Assembly: GCA_041395745.1 (NCBI GenBank)
Contig: JAWKZV010000002.1
Coordinates: forward strand, 62,001-126,000
Direction of reading: 5' to 3'
DNA from: Porticoccus sp041395745
GTDB lineage: Bacteria; Pseudomonadota; Gammaproteobacteria; Pseudomonadales; Porticoccaceae
Length of the DNA stretch: 64,000 nt
Part shown: positions 16,001 to 25,849 of the stretch, one piece after another
Numbering within the stretch: the stretch's first letter is position 1
Layout of the letters: each line of letters opens with the position of its first letter
Notes under the pieces: model-generated
Seen by the model: the letters and a program-made list of their open reading frames with translations, nothing else
Database searches by the model: none
What the model was told of the DNA's origin: nothing
Program-made: the position numbers and the translations under genes

Positions 16001-18712
16001 TTATTTGTTCGGCTCATAGCCGTAGATGCCATCGCTAAGAATGGAATCAACTTTGGTGCCAGTGCCAGCCAGCCCCTTGAACTGGATCTGGAAGAAAATG
16101 CCGTCGTCCTCGGTCAGGTCTTCATCCGGGATCAGGATGTAGTCGTTGCGATCCAGCCAGCGACGCCACAGCATACTCAGACGCCAGCAGCAGCTGTCGT
16201 ACTGGAAGCCAAGGAATGTCTCCAGGTCACGGCTGTTGGTGAGGTCGTAGTTGTGACGGCCGATAATGCTCCAGTCCCGGCTGATCGGGAAGATGGTAGA
16301 GATGTCGGCTTGTTCAATATCTGCGTCAAGAAGTAAATCAGTATCTTGCACTTTCACCGGCAATTTGCGGTTGAATCGATAGCTCAGGTTGAAGATGCGG
16401 TTTTCGCGGTCATTGTAGCGCAGGCTGGCGGTACCACGATCGACTTCGCCCTCGTTTTCATCGTAAAGCAGGTCGGCCTGGACGCGTAGGGCTTCACTGA
16501 GCCGTAGGGCAAACTCGGCTGCGTAAGCAGATTCGCTCTGCTGTAGATCGTCCACCTGCCCCGCAATGCGTCTTACATCGTCGTCATCCAGACCGCTTAA
16601 GTCCCCACTTTTTACTATGGACTTTGTAATCAATGGATCCAAGGACACATATCTGTCATCCAGATAGAAGACCTGCCCAAAGCTGGCCCGCAGCCATTCG
16701 ATACCGGTGGATTGTTCTACCAGACGACTGGTCAGGCCGACAGTGACCTGGTCGGTATCACCGATGCGGTCGCCGCCGATAAAGCGGTCATCCCGGAACA
16801 GCTGGCTGTAACTGAAGGTGGCCAGAGATGTATCGAAATCCGGTAGGTCGCTTTGATCTTCGTACTTGGTGTGGACCATGTAAATGCGTGGCTCCAGCGT
16901 CTGGGTATAGCCGGAAAGCCATGTGGTATCACGTTCGAAATAGAGACCGGTGTCAATGATACCCGTGGGTACCGTCACCGACGGACTATCGTCATTCTGC
17001 CCGGAAATGGGATCGTCCAGGTTATAGGTGAGATGACGGACTTTGGCGGTGGGCCGGAAGTAACCCCAACCCCACTGCTTGTCCCAGGTCGCGCTGTAGT
17101 TCAGGCGTAGCCGTTCACCGGTGACAAAGGTACCCTTGTCGTCCAGCATGTAGGTATTGGCGATATTGGGCGAGAGGTTATCGTCGTCATCGTGATCAAA
17201 GCTGGTGTACTGGTTGTCCAGATTGAAGACAAAGTCACCAAAGCGGTAGTCACCGTTGGCTTCCACACGCGGCAGTTGTTTGTACTGGTCGATGCGATTG
17301 ATGTCGTCGTTGATGGTCTGGTACTTCTGTCCCTTGAGTCGGAACAGCCAGTTGTCTGTGCGGTAACTGGTAGAGGCCATCTGGCTCAGGTAGGTCTGGC
17401 TGTTGACTTCCAGAGTGGCGTTGTCCAGATCGCGGAAATAATCGCTGTCGCTGACCTTGGTGTAATCAACGCGGGTTTCCCAACGTTTGCCGATGCCGCC
17501 CAGGTGATCCACATTCACCAGCCAGCGGTCTTCGCCTTCATGGTCGCGTTTGCCGGTCAGAGGATCCGGATCTTCATCACTGTCGTCCCCGCCGTCGTCA
17601 TCGGAAAGGAAGCTGGCTCCCAGTACTGTACTGGTGAGTTTCGACAGGTGGCGGAATTCGGTTTCCAGCATCGGGCCTCGCTCCTGGATATAGCGTGGCG
17701 TAATGGTGGCATCGTAGTTGGGGGCCAGGTTTAGGTAGATCGGTTGTGCATAGTCGAAACCGTTGTCTTCGCCGAACTCGATGATCGGGTACAGCAGGCC
17801 TGAAGCTCTGCGCTCGTCGATGGGGAAGCGCAGCCAGGGGGCGTAAAAGACGGGTATGTCCTTCACCTCCAGCCGGACATGCTTGGCGTGGGCAATGCCG
17901 GTTTCCGGATTGATGTCCACTTTGGAGCTGACCAGGCGCCAGGCGCTGCTGCCAGGTTCACAGGTGGTATAGGTGGCATTGTCGATGTAGAACACCTCAT
18001 CGCGACGATTCATCTGGGTGGCGGTGCCACGCACATTGGATTCGTGCAGCAGATAGGTGGCATTGTCGATCCGGATATCCTTGCTATCCATGTTGATCTG
18101 GGCGTGATCACCAGTCAGCAGCAGGCCAGGTTCGCGGAACTGAACATCTCCGTCCAGATCCACCGTGCGGGCATTCTGATCCACTGTGGCGGTTTCACTG
18201 CGTACCTGGCGGTAGCCTTGGGTCAGCTGTACCTTGCCTCGCAGGTGGGCGATGCTCTCCTGTTCCACCTCGGTGGATTCAGAGGCCACTCGCAGCGGCG
18301 CATCTGACGGGTCCATGTCCCCTTCAGGGTAATCGCGGGGTGGCTCAATATAGGCGCCACAACAACCTGGAGCCATTTTTTCTTTCTGTTCTTCGCTGAG
18401 AGCTTCTTCTTCCACCCAGTCCAGGTTGCGGGCCAACTGTACCTGTGGCCCATCATCTTCAGCGACCGGCTCTTCTGCCGGTTCCAGATGTTTGGGGCGC
18501 GGAAAGGCGCGCCCGGGAGCCGCTTGTTGTCCACACGCCCAGTTTCCATCGGCTCCGACACGACACTCCCATTGGCTGTGGCCATTACTGTTTTCCGCCA
18601 TAGCAGGGGCAGCGATTAGGCATCCGGAGAGAATCAGGGTGGTTGTCTGTACAGTCTGGGAACGCAGAGCTTGATAGAGCCTGGTGCGAATATGACTCGG
18701 TTTTGTTGGCAT
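16001..18712 (-). CDS. lptD: LPS-assembly outer membrane protein LptD
   Basis: LptD forms the beta-barrel that inserts lipopolysaccharide in the outer leaflet, together with LptE (at 22779-23321). The 903-residue protein has an N-terminal signal segment ending near A-P-A-M-A-E, an OstA/LptA-like domain (roughly residues 150-270: L-R-G-K-V-Q-L-T-Q-G-Y-R) and a long beta-barrel. The Cys pair in D-S-C-C-W-R-L near residue 850 matches the conserved pair used for the inter-domain disulfides, and Cys residues occur near the N-terminus. An extra acidic stretch (D-D-D-G-G-D-D-S-D-E-D) sits in a predicted loop near residue 370. It heads the surA operon. Confidence 0.96.
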   Translation of the reverse strand: MPTKPSHIRTRLYQALRSQTVQTTTLILSGCLIAAPAMAENSNGHSQWECRVGADGNWACGQQAAPGRAFPRPKHLEPAEEPVAEDDGPQVQLARNLDWVEEEALSEEQKEKMAPGCCGAYIEPPRDYPEGDMDPSDAPLRVASESTEVEQESIAHLRGKVQLTQGYRQVRSETATVDQNARTVDLDGDVQFREPGLLLTGDHAQINMDSKDIRIDNATYLLHESNVRGTATQMNRRDEVFYIDNATYTTCEPGSSAWRLVSSKVDINPETGIAHAKHVRLEVKDIPVFYAPWLRFPIDERRASGLLYPIIEFGEDNGFDYAQPIYLNLAPNYDATITPRYIQERGPMLETEFRHLSKLTSTVLGASFLSDDDGGDDSDEDPDPLTGKRDHEGEDRWLVNVDHLGGIGKRWETRVDYTKVSDSDYFRDLDNATLEVNSQTYLSQMASTSYRTDNWLFRLKGQKYQTINDDINRIDQYKQLPRVEANGDYRFGDFVFNLDNQYTSFDHDDDDNLSPNIANTYMLDDKGTFVTGERLRLNYSATWDKQWGWGYFRPTAKVRHLTYNLDDPISGQNDDSPSVTVPTGIIDTGLYFERDTTWLSGYTQTLEPRIYMVHTKYEDQSDLPDFDTSLATFSYSQLFRDDRFIGGDRIGDTDQVTVGLTSRLVEQSTGIEWLRASFGQVFYLDDRYVSLDPLITKSIVKSGDLSGLDDDDVRRIAGQVDDLQQSESAYAAEFALRLSEALRVQADLLYDENEGEVDRGTASLRYNDRENRIFNLSYRFNRKLPVKVQDTDLLLDADIEQADISTIFPISRDWSIIGRHNYDLTNSRDLETFLGFQYDSCCWRLSMLWRRWLDRNDYILIPDEDLTEDDGIFFQIQFKGLAGTGTKVDSILSDGIYGYEPNK

Positions 18713-18838
18713 TCTTATGGTCCGTGATCTCTCTGGCGGGGGTGTCTTTTGCGCGACGGTACATTTTACCCATTCTGCGACATCATGCGAGGGTTTGGGT
18801 TAGAATGACCCTCCTTTTTTCCTTCAGTTCCCGTATCT

Positions 18839-19891
18839 ATGCCTGCTGACTTGAGCCTCGCCGATTGGGTGGAGATGTTTATACCCGGCCAATTCGGGCT
18901 CGAAGAGCCGCTGTCATTGCAGGCGCTGAACGGTGATGCCGGTTTTCGCAGTTACTTTCGGGTCAACTGCACGCCGTCGCTGTTGGCAGTGTCGGCTCCC
19001 CCTGAGCATGAAAATAATGAAGCCTTTGTGAAAATTGCCCTGCTGCTCAGGGGGGAGGGGGTTCGCACACCTGTCATTTATGCAGTGAATTATCAGAACG
19101 GTTATCTGCTCCTGGAAGATTTTGGAGATCAACTGTTGCTGCCGCTGCTCAACGATCAGTCTGTGGAAGAGCTCTACGGCCGTGTGGAGGCCACTCTACT
19201 GGAGATTCAGGGGATTCCCCTCGCAGGGGTCTCGCTACCAGTGTATGACCGGCAGCGACTGCTGGACGAGATGAAGCTGTTCCCGGAATGGTTTGTCGGC
19301 CGGCTTTTGGGCGTGACGCTCTCGATGGAAGAGCATTCTTTGTTGGATAGTGCTTTTGAAGAGCTGCTGGACAGCGCGCTGTCTCAACCCTCTGTGTTGG
19401 TACACCGGGACTTCCACTCCCGCAACCTGATGCTGCTTGGCAATGGCGACATTGGTGTGATCGATTTTCAGGATGCGGTCACAGGTCCATTCACCTATGA
19501 CTTGGTTTCATTGTTGCGGGACTGTTATATTCGATGGCCCGCCGATAGTGTTTCCCGGTGGGCGCTTAACTACTACCGGCGTGCAGTGGCTGCCGGCATC
19601 GCTACCCCGGTGTCCGATTCGCAGTTTCTTCGCTGGTTCGACCTGATGGGGTTGCAGCGGCACATCAAGGTGTTGGGTATCTTTGCCCGCCTCTACTTGC
19701 GAGATGGCAAGGAGGGCTACCTCAACGACCTGCCACTGGTGATCCGCTATACCCTGGAACAGCTGGCTCCGTACCCCGAGCTGGATAACTTCAGATGCTG
19801 GTTTGAGCAGCGGGTGTTACCTGAGGCGGGCCGGCAGTTTTGGTATCAGCCCTGGGAACAGGCCGGTGACTCGCTTAGGGAACCTGTATGA
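18839..19891 (+). CDS. amgK: N-acetylmuramate/N-acetylglucosamine anomeric kinase AmgK
   Basis: The 350-residue protein has the aminoglycoside-phosphotransferase fold. The catalytic loop V-H-R-D-F-H-S-R-N-L-M and the metal loop G-V-I-D-F-Q-D-A lie near residues 193-216. By itself that fold is generic, but the next gene, overlapping by 4 bases, is a sugar-1-phosphate uridylyltransferase of the MurU type. The pair matches AmgK-MurU of Pseudomonas, which returns MurNAc to UDP-MurNAc without MurA and lowers dependence on the fosfomycin target. Divergent from lptD across a 126-base gap. Confidence 0.9.
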   Translation: MPADLSLADWVEMFIPGQFGLEEPLSLQALNGDAGFRSYFRVNCTPSLLAVSAPPEHENNEAFVKIALLLRGEGVRTPVIYAVNYQNGYLLLEDFGDQLLLPLLNDQSVEELYGRVEATLLEIQGIPLAGVSLPVYDRQRLLDEMKLFPEWFVGRLLGVTLSMEEHSLLDSAFEELLDSALSQPSVLVHRDFHSRNLMLLGNGDIGVIDFQDAVTGPFTYDLVSLLRDCYIRWPADSVSRWALNYYRRAVAAGIATPVSDSQFLRWFDLMGLQRHIKVLGIFARLYLRDGKEGYLNDLPLVIRYTLEQLAPYPELDNFRCWFEQRVLPEAGRQFWYQPWEQAGDSLREPV

Positions 19892-20613
19892 AAGCAATGA
19901 TTTTGGCCGCCGGATTTGGCGAACGCCTCCGCCCCCTCACCAATGATACCCCCAAACCGCTGTTAAAAATTGCCAACAAACCCCTGATCCAGTATCACGT
20001 CGAACGCCTGGTGGATGCCGGTGTGCGCGAGCTGGTGATCAATACCTCCTGGCTGGGAGACCAGATCGAGTCCTTTCTCGGAGATGGTTCCCGTTTTGGT
20101 GTTCGCATCCAGTGGTCCCGAGAGAGCGAACCCCTGGAGACCGGTGGGGGGATTCGCAGGGCGCTGCCGATGCTCGGCGGTGAGCCGTTCCTGGTGATCA
20201 ACGGCGATGTCTGGACCCAATACCCGCTGCGCAAGCTGGTGGAGAGGGAGTGGACCGAGGAGATGGATGCACACCTGGTGCTGGTCCCCAATCCTGTCCA
20301 TCATCCCGAAGGTGATTTCTCTTTGGATGAGCGGGGCTGTGTTCGCTATCCCGAGAAGGGTGACGGGACATTTACCTTCAGCGGTATCAGTGTGATGCGA
20401 CCGGAAATTTTTGCCATGTTCAGTTCTGCCAGTGAGCGCTTCCCGATACGGGATGTGCTGGCGGGGGGCATTCGCGACGGTTATGTGACCGGAGAAGTTT
20501 ACGCTGAAAGCTGGTGGGACGTGGGTACACTGGAACGCCTTGAAGCGTTAAATGCCTTGGTTTCCGGCAAGGAAGTGGTGCTGGGAAAAAAGCCGATTCT
20601 TAAAGCGGGCTAG
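19888..20613 (+). CDS. murU: N-acetylmuramate alpha-1-phosphate uridylyltransferase MurU
   Basis: The 241-residue nucleotidyltransferase starts M-K-A-M-I-L-A-A-G-F-G-E-R-L-R-P-L-T, the nucleotide-binding signature, with K-P-L-L-K-I following. Further family motifs are G-D-V-W near residue 109 and the D-V-G-T residues near the end. MurU couples UTP to MurNAc-1-phosphate made by AmgK. Start overlaps amgK by 4 bases (ATGA). The stop is shared with the opposite-strand gene in the palindrome CTAG at 20610-20613. Confidence 0.9.
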   Translation: MKAMILAAGFGERLRPLTNDTPKPLLKIANKPLIQYHVERLVDAGVRELVINTSWLGDQIESFLGDGSRFGVRIQWSRESEPLETGGGIRRALPMLGGEPFLVINGDVWTQYPLRKLVEREWTEEMDAHLVLVPNPVHHPEGDFSLDERGCVRYPEKGDGTFTFSGISVMRPEIFAMFSSASERFPIRDVLAGGIRDGYVTGEVYAESWWDVGTLERLEALNALVSGKEVVLGKKPILKAG

Positions 20614-21263
20614 TTGTCGCTTTTATCTTCGGACGGGCCGGGTTTCTCTGGCTCGTCCGATGTCTGCTCCCGCTCCTGCTGCGCGACAAAGTGCAGAGCC
20701 ATTTCGAAGGCCTGTTCAGTAAAACCCAGAACTTTCCCGAATCCTTCATCCGACAGTTTTCTCGCTTCGTCCCGGTTGCGGTAAATTTTCAGTAACTGCA
20801 GCTCCCGCTCAGCGGTGATGGCCAGTTTCTCGATTCCGAGCTTTTCAAGCACTTCCGATATGCGGGGGCTGTATGTCCTGACGTATTTGAGGATAAACGG
20901 CAGGGGATCGTTGCGAGAATAAAGGGAGGCCAGTCGCAGGATGATTTCAAGGGGGAGTGCAGCCTTGCCTTCCTCGACGGCTTTCAGGAGGTCGGCATCT
21001 TTAAGGTCGATTGCCTGAGCCAGTTCACTGATGGTCAGTCCGGCAACCTCTCTTAGATCGCGCAGTGAGCGCCCGGCCTTGCCCATCCGTTCCATTTGTT
21101 CCGGAGTCTGTTTAATGGCTTTCGCGGCCTGGTCGCGGGTTTTTTCAGCGGCGTATTTCAGTGCCGTGGTGGAGAGTTCTTTCCAACCTTCCAGAAAGTT
21201 TCCCAGCCCTTCCAGCGCGCTTGTTTCATTGCGATCCGAGTCGTTGTCGCGTTGGTCGCTCAT
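20610..21263 (-). CDS. Helix-turn-helix (XRE-like) protein of unknown role
   Basis: The 217-residue soluble protein has an HTH core near residues 65-112 (L-R-D-L-R-E-V-A-G-L-T-I-S-E-L-A-Q-A-I). On either side are charged helical regions; the C-terminal half contains a predicted helix bundle and ends in an acidic, disordered tail (P-E-K-P-G-P-S-E-D-K-S-D-N). No signal peptide or metal-binding site is seen. It converges on murU with a shared stop palindrome. A regulator of murU/amgK or of the VanZ-like neighbour is possible but has no direct support. Confidence 0.75.
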   Translation of the reverse strand: MSDQRDNDSDRNETSALEGLGNFLEGWKELSTTALKYAAEKTRDQAAKAIKQTPEQMERMGKAGRSLRDLREVAGLTISELAQAIDLKDADLLKAVEEGKAALPLEIILRLASLYSRNDPLPFILKYVRTYSPRISEVLEKLGIEKLAITAERELQLLKIYRNRDEARKLSDEGFGKVLGFTEQAFEMALHFVAQQEREQTSDEPEKPGPSEDKSDN

Positions 21264-21401
21264 GGAAGCATCCTCAATGGAAGTTGTGTTCGCACTGCAA
21301 AGAGTATAAACAAGTCTATCTGTTCCGCGGTTGCGAGAAAATTTTTTCGGGCTCTCTGGAGTTCGCGCAAAATAGTTAAACAGGTTTTGTCAGGGGGTGT
21401 G

Positions 21402-21749
21402 ATGGTAGAACGGTTGTGGCGATACGGCTTCGCGGGCTGCATGGTGGTGGTGACGGTGCTGATGTTGTTGCCATCTGGCGGTGGGCCAATGTTGCCGGGT
21501 CAGGACAAATTGCTACACGGCCTCACCTTCATGGCGTTGTATCTGATTGGTGTCAGGGGTTTTTCCCTGCCGGAGCAGCGCAAATGGTTGTTCGGTGGGC
21601 TCCTGGGTTATGGCATTCTCATTGAACTGATGCAGGGGCTGACGGGTTATCGTTCCATGGAGCTGCTGGATGCACTTGCAGATTTTATAGGCCTGGTTGT
21701 TGGTCTGCTGTGGTCCCGCCGCAAGCCTTTCACCGGATGTTGCCATTAG
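21402..21749 (+). CDS. VanZ-like small membrane protein
   Basis: The ATG at 21402 gives 115 residues with about four hydrophobic segments. The motif G-Q-D-K-L-L-H-G-L-T-F-M-A-L near residue 32 and E-L-M-Q-G-L-T-G-Y-R-S-M-E-L-L-D-A-L-A-D near residue 77 match VanZ-family proteins. A longer frame beginning at 21096 runs antisense to the HTH gene and is not family-like. The function of the family outside teicoplanin resistance is unclear. It converges on holA, with the two stop codons overlapping in TTAG. Confidence 0.75.
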   Translation: MVERLWRYGFAGCMVVVTVLMLLPSGGGPMLPGQDKLLHGLTFMALYLIGVRGFSLPEQRKWLFGGLLGYGILIELMQGLTGYRSMELLDALADFIGLVVGLLWSRRKPFTGCCH

Positions 21750-22795
21750 TCCCGCAGTGACAGGCGCAGGTTGCTACTGTGCAGCACCGGGCTGCCGCAA
21801 AACATCAGAACCAGGGTGGACAGGTCGTCCCAGGGGCTGGCGGAGCGCATGCCCTTGATAGCGCGATCAATGCCGCCGGTGAGGCGCAGCATTAATTGCA
21901 ATTGGCCGGGGCTCAGCCGTTTTAACGTCATTTTTACCAGAGCCTTGCGTTTTTCCCACACCCCCAGGTTCTTAAGAACCCAGTCCATGTGGTCGCCGTT
22001 ACTCAGGGCTTCCCTGGCCTTGATCAGGGTGCGCAATTCACGGGCCAGTGCCCACAGAATCACAGTTGCTTCTGAGCCTTCATCGCGCAGCCCGCGGAGA
22101 GTGCGGCTGGCACTTTGGGCGTCACCTTCCAACGCCCGGTCTACCAGGGAAAAAACATTGTAACGGGCGCTGTCAGCCACAACGGTCGACATGGTTGCTG
22201 CATCCACTTCCCCCTCAGGCAGTAACAGTTTCAACTTTTCGATTTCCTGCACTGCTGCCAGCAGGTTCCCCTCGACGCGGTCGGAGAGTATATCGATAGC
22301 CTGTCGGCTGGCGTGGATGCCAGCCAGTTGCAGGCGCTTGCCGATCCAGGCGGGCAGTTGTTCCGGGGGTACCGGCCAGGTTTGCATGAATACCCCGGCA
22401 GATTCGATGGCTTTTAGCCACTTGCTGCGGGTAGCTGCCGCCTCCAGTTTTGGAGTGATGATCAGCAGGAGATTGTCCGGGCTGGGGTTGGTAGCGTATT
22501 CCTGCAACACCCGGGAACCCTTGTCCCCAGGTTTGCCGCTGGGAATGCGCAGTTCGATGATCTTTTTGCTGGCAAACAGCGACAGGCTGTTGGCTTCGGT
22601 AAGCACTACGTCCCAATCAAAACCGGATTCTGCGTGCAGAAGCTCGCGCTCGCTGTAACCGCTTTCGCGGGCGGCAGCCCGGATGGCGTCAGCCGCTTCT
22701 TGAGACAACAGTGGCTCGTCGCCGCTGATCAGGTAAACAGGGGCCAGCGGCCCCTTGCCGAGGTGTGCCGCTAGTTGATCAGTTCGCAGCCGCAT
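21746..22795 (-). CDS. holA: DNA polymerase III subunit delta
   Basis: The 349-residue protein is the clamp-loader wrench subunit that opens the sliding clamp. It starts with the typical R-T-D-Q-L-A-A-H-L and has P-V-Y-L-I-S-G-D-E-P-L-L-S-Q-E-A near residue 18; the central AAA+-like fold lacks a true ATP site, as usual for delta. It follows lptE with a 17-base overlap, the same neighbourhood as in E. coli (leuS-lptE-holA). nadD, the next gene in E. coli, is not here. Confidence 0.94.
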   Translation of the reverse strand: MRLRTDQLAAHLGKGPLAPVYLISGDEPLLSQEAADAIRAAARESGYSERELLHAESGFDWDVVLTEANSLSLFASKKIIELRIPSGKPGDKGSRVLQEYATNPSPDNLLLIITPKLEAAATRSKWLKAIESAGVFMQTWPVPPEQLPAWIGKRLQLAGIHASRQAIDILSDRVEGNLLAAVQEIEKLKLLLPEGEVDAATMSTVVADSARYNVFSLVDRALEGDAQSASRTLRGLRDEGSEATVILWALARELRTLIKAREALSNGDHMDWVLKNLGVWEKRKALVKMTLKRLSPGQLQLMLRLTGGIDRAIKGMRSASPWDDLSTLVLMFCGSPVLHSSNLRLSLRD

Positions 22796-23321
22796 TTTCT
22801 TCAGAGGCGGGTGCCGACACAGGACGGTTGGCTACGGCATTGAGGCGGTTGAGGATCTGGCGAATCAGATCCTGACGCATTTCGCTTTTCAGCATGTCGG
22901 ATTCATCCTGTTTGGATTGCACCTCGTTTTCGTCGAAATCGAAATAGCGTTCTGCCTGCAGCGTGGTGCGCGGCAGCAGTACTTTGCCTCCTGTCCCAAG
23001 AATCATCACTTCTACTTCCTCGTTCAACTCATATTCAGACACCCGTGCACTGACGCTTACGGAGGCGGCGCGGCGCTTGCTCTTCTGACCCAGGACCACA
23101 ATCGTGTACTGGGCTTCGGTGGCATTGCGGGCCACGGTGACATCGTTGGCTTCCAATGCCCGGGATAGGTCACCATAGAAGTCGTCGAAGCGGGTGGCGG
23201 CACTGATGTGCACGCTGGAAATATTGTTGACCTGTCCCGTGCCGCGCAGGTGCCAGCCACATCCGGTCAGGGTGGCGGCAATCAAAAGACCGGTGGTGGC
23301 CAGGCTGTTCAATTTTTTCAT
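22779..23321 (-). CDS. lptE: LPS-assembly lipoprotein LptE
   Basis: The 180-residue product has a lipoprotein signal peptide with lipobox L-T-G-C (Cys21) followed by G-W-H-L-R-G, the LptE signature. LptE plugs the LptD barrel and is needed for its assembly. The C-terminus is alanine-rich and probably disordered. It lies between leuS and holA, the conserved order, and its 3' end overlaps holA by 17 bases. Its lipidation depends on lnt, which is frameshifted in this sequence at 25977-27484. Confidence 0.94.
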   Translation of the reverse strand: MKKLNSLATTGLLIAATLTGCGWHLRGTGQVNNISSVHISAATRFDDFYGDLSRALEANDVTVARNATEAQYTIVVLGQKSKRRAASVSVSARVSEYELNEEVEVMILGTGGKVLLPRTTLQAERYFDFDENEVQSKQDESDMLKSEMRQDLIRQILNRLNAVANRPVSAPASEENAAAN

Positions 23322-23365
23322 TGGTATTCCTTAAGTGTCGCTTGCTCGACGTTGGGTGGCGTAAC

Positions 23366-25849
23366 TCAGTTGGCCACAATATTGACCAGCTTGCTCGGAA
23401 CGACGATTACTTTACGGATGGTTTGGCCCTCCGTAAAGCGCCGAACATTTTCATGGGCCAGTGCTGATTGTTCGATGCTGTCCCGGTCTGCGTCGGCGGG
23501 AACATCAATCTGGGCTCTCAGTTTGCCATTGACCTGCACCGCCATCTGGATAGTGCTTTTCACCAGTGCATTTCCATCGGCTTGCGGCCAGGCGGTGTCC
23601 AGCAGATTTTCTCCATGTCCCAGCAGTTGCCAGAGTTGGTGGCTGATATGAGGCACTATTGGCGCCAGCAACAGCACTGCCGCTTCCAGGGCCTCACGTT
23701 CAACCGCGAGCCCCTCGGGGGTGGAGCGATCGCCGTGGCGTCCCAGTTCATTGAGCAGCTCCATCACCGCGGCAATGGCGGTATTGAAGGTCTGGCGACG
23801 GCCAAAGTCGTCGCTGACTTTTGCGATGGTCTCGTGGGTCTTGCGGCGCAGATCCCGCAGGGTGTCATTAAGGGCTTCCGCCTTCAGTGGTGATGGCGCG
23901 CCTTCCAGTAGGTGTGCGTGTACCAGCTTCCACAGCTTGCGCAGGAAGCGGTGGGCACCCTCGACACCGCTGTCGCTCCACTCCAGGGACTGTTCAGGCG
24001 GTGCCGCGAACATGGTGAACAGGCGCACGGTGTCTGCACCGTACTGGTCGATCAGCTGTTGCGGATCCACGGTGTTGCCCTTGGATTTGGACATCTTGGC
24101 ACCGTCTTTCAGCACCATGCCCTGGCACAGCAGGCGGGTGAATGGTTCGTCGGAACTGACCAGTCCTTCGTCGCGCATCAGCTTGTGGAAGAAGCGCGCA
24201 TACAGCAGGTGCAGGATGGCGTGTTCAATGCCGCCCACGTATTGGTCCACCGGCAGCCAGTAGTTGGCCGCAGCACTGTCCAGCATGCTGTCCTGAAAAT
24301 CGGGGCAGGTGTAGCGGGCGTAGTACCAGCTGGATTCCATAAAGGTGTCGAAGGTGTCGGTTTCGTGTTCAACCGCTTCGCCATTCAGCTCTGCCATCCG
24401 CCACTTGGGGTCGGCCTTGATTGGCGATTGCACACCATCCATTTCCACGTCTTCCGGCAGCAACACCGGCAGGCGTTTGGCGGGAACCGGGATTTCGCCG
24501 CCATCAGGCAGGTTGAACATGGGGATTGGTGCCCCCCAGTAGCGCTGCCGTGATACACCCCAGTCCCGAAGACGGTAGTTGGTTTTCACTTCGCCACAGC
24601 CCAGTTCTGCCAGTTTGGCGGCGATGGCGTCGAAGCCCTGCTGGGGGGTGAGTCCATCGAACTCACCGGAGTTGATCATTGTCAGCTCGTCGGTCTTGGC
24701 ACCATACCACTCCTGCCAGTCTGCAGTGTTGAAACTGTTATCGGCATTGGTCTTCAGGCTGAAAACCTGTTTGATGGGCAGGCGGTGTTTGTTGGCAAAC
24801 TCAAAGTCCCGTTCGTCGTGGGCGGGCACTGCCATGATGGCGCCGGTGCCATAGTCCATCAGCACATAGTTGGCCACCCACACCGGAACCGGTTCGCCGG
24901 TGATTGGGTGGAGAGCGAGCAGGCCGGTGGCCATGCCTTTTTTCTCCATGGTAGCCATGTCAGCTTCGGCCACAGACTGGACTTTGCAGGATTGGATAAA
25001 CGCAGCCAGCTCCGGGTTGTTTTTCGCCAGGGCCAGGGCGATCGGGTGCTCGGCGGCTATGCTGGCGTAGGTGACCCCCATCAGTGTGTCCGGGCGGGTG
25101 GTGTAGACGTCAAAACTGTCGATGCCGTCTACCGGCTCGTGAAGCTGGAAACGAAACTGTACGCCACGGCTTTTGCCGATCCAGTTGCGTTGCATGGTAC
25201 GCACCTGTTCCGGCCAGCCGTCCAGTTTGTCGAGGTCGTTGAGCAGTTCCTCGGCATAGGCGGTGATTTTGATAAACCACTGGGGGATTTCCTTGCGTTC
25301 GACCTGGGTGTCGCAACGCCAGCAACAGCCATCAATGACCTGCTCGTTGGCCAGTACAGTCTGGTCATTGGGGCACCAGTTGACCGCAGAAGTCTTTTTG
25401 TAGACCAGCCCCTTGTCGTAGAGGCGGGTAAAAAACCACTGTTCCCAGCGGTAGTAGTCGGGCTTACAGGTGGCAAGCTCCCGGGACCAGTCGTAACCGA
25501 AGCCCAAACGTTTGAGCTGGCCCTTCATGTAGTCGATGTTTTCGTAGGTCCACTTGGCCGGTGCGGTGTGGTGTTTGATGGCCGCGTTCTCGGCAGGGAG
25601 GCCGAAGGCATCCCAGCCCATTGGCTGCAGAACATTCTTGCCGAGCATGCGCTGATAGCGGGCGATCACGTCTGTGATGGTGTAATTGCGCACGTGGCCC
25701 ATGTGCAGTTTGCCGCTGGGATAGGGGAACATGGCCAGGCAGTAGTACTTCTCCCGACCGAACTCTTCGGTGACAGCAAAGCTGTCGTTCTCTGTCCAGT
25801 ATCCTTGGGCGGCGCTTTCTACTTCTGCGGGATGGTATTGTTCTTTCAT
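23366..25849 (-). CDS. leuS: Leucyl-tRNA synthetase
   Basis: The 827-residue class I synthetase charges tRNA-Leu. The HIGH-type motif P-Y-P-S-G-K-L-H-M-G-H is at about residues 42-52 and the K-M-S-K-S-K-G motif near residue 585. Between them is the CP1 editing domain with T-T-R-P-D-T-L-M-G. The C-terminus (I-R-K-V-I-V-V-P-S-K-L-V-N-I-V) is normal. It opens the leuS-lptE-holA block; the 127-base gap upstream, towards lnt, probably holds its promoter. Confidence 0.97.
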   Translation of the reverse strand: MKEQYHPAEVESAAQGYWTENDSFAVTEEFGREKYYCLAMFPYPSGKLHMGHVRNYTITDVIARYQRMLGKNVLQPMGWDAFGLPAENAAIKHHTAPAKWTYENIDYMKGQLKRLGFGYDWSRELATCKPDYYRWEQWFFTRLYDKGLVYKKTSAVNWCPNDQTVLANEQVIDGCCWRCDTQVERKEIPQWFIKITAYAEELLNDLDKLDGWPEQVRTMQRNWIGKSRGVQFRFQLHEPVDGIDSFDVYTTRPDTLMGVTYASIAAEHPIALALAKNNPELAAFIQSCKVQSVAEADMATMEKKGMATGLLALHPITGEPVPVWVANYVLMDYGTGAIMAVPAHDERDFEFANKHRLPIKQVFSLKTNADNSFNTADWQEWYGAKTDELTMINSGEFDGLTPQQGFDAIAAKLAELGCGEVKTNYRLRDWGVSRQRYWGAPIPMFNLPDGGEIPVPAKRLPVLLPEDVEMDGVQSPIKADPKWRMAELNGEAVEHETDTFDTFMESSWYYARYTCPDFQDSMLDSAAANYWLPVDQYVGGIEHAILHLLYARFFHKLMRDEGLVSSDEPFTRLLCQGMVLKDGAKMSKSKGNTVDPQQLIDQYGADTVRLFTMFAAPPEQSLEWSDSGVEGAHRFLRKLWKLVHAHLLEGAPSPLKAEALNDTLRDLRRKTHETIAKVSDDFGRRQTFNTAIAAVMELLNELGRHGDRSTPEGLAVEREALEAAVLLLAPIVPHISHQLWQLLGHGENLLDTAWPQADGNALVKSTIQMAVQVNGKLRAQIDVPADADRDSIEQSALAHENVRRFTEGQTIRKVIVVPSKLVNIVAN

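Noticed and set aside
21096..21401. Upstream extension of the VanZ-like gene
   Set aside because: It is antisense to the HTH gene and the added residues are not membrane-like; the ATG at 21402 fits the family.
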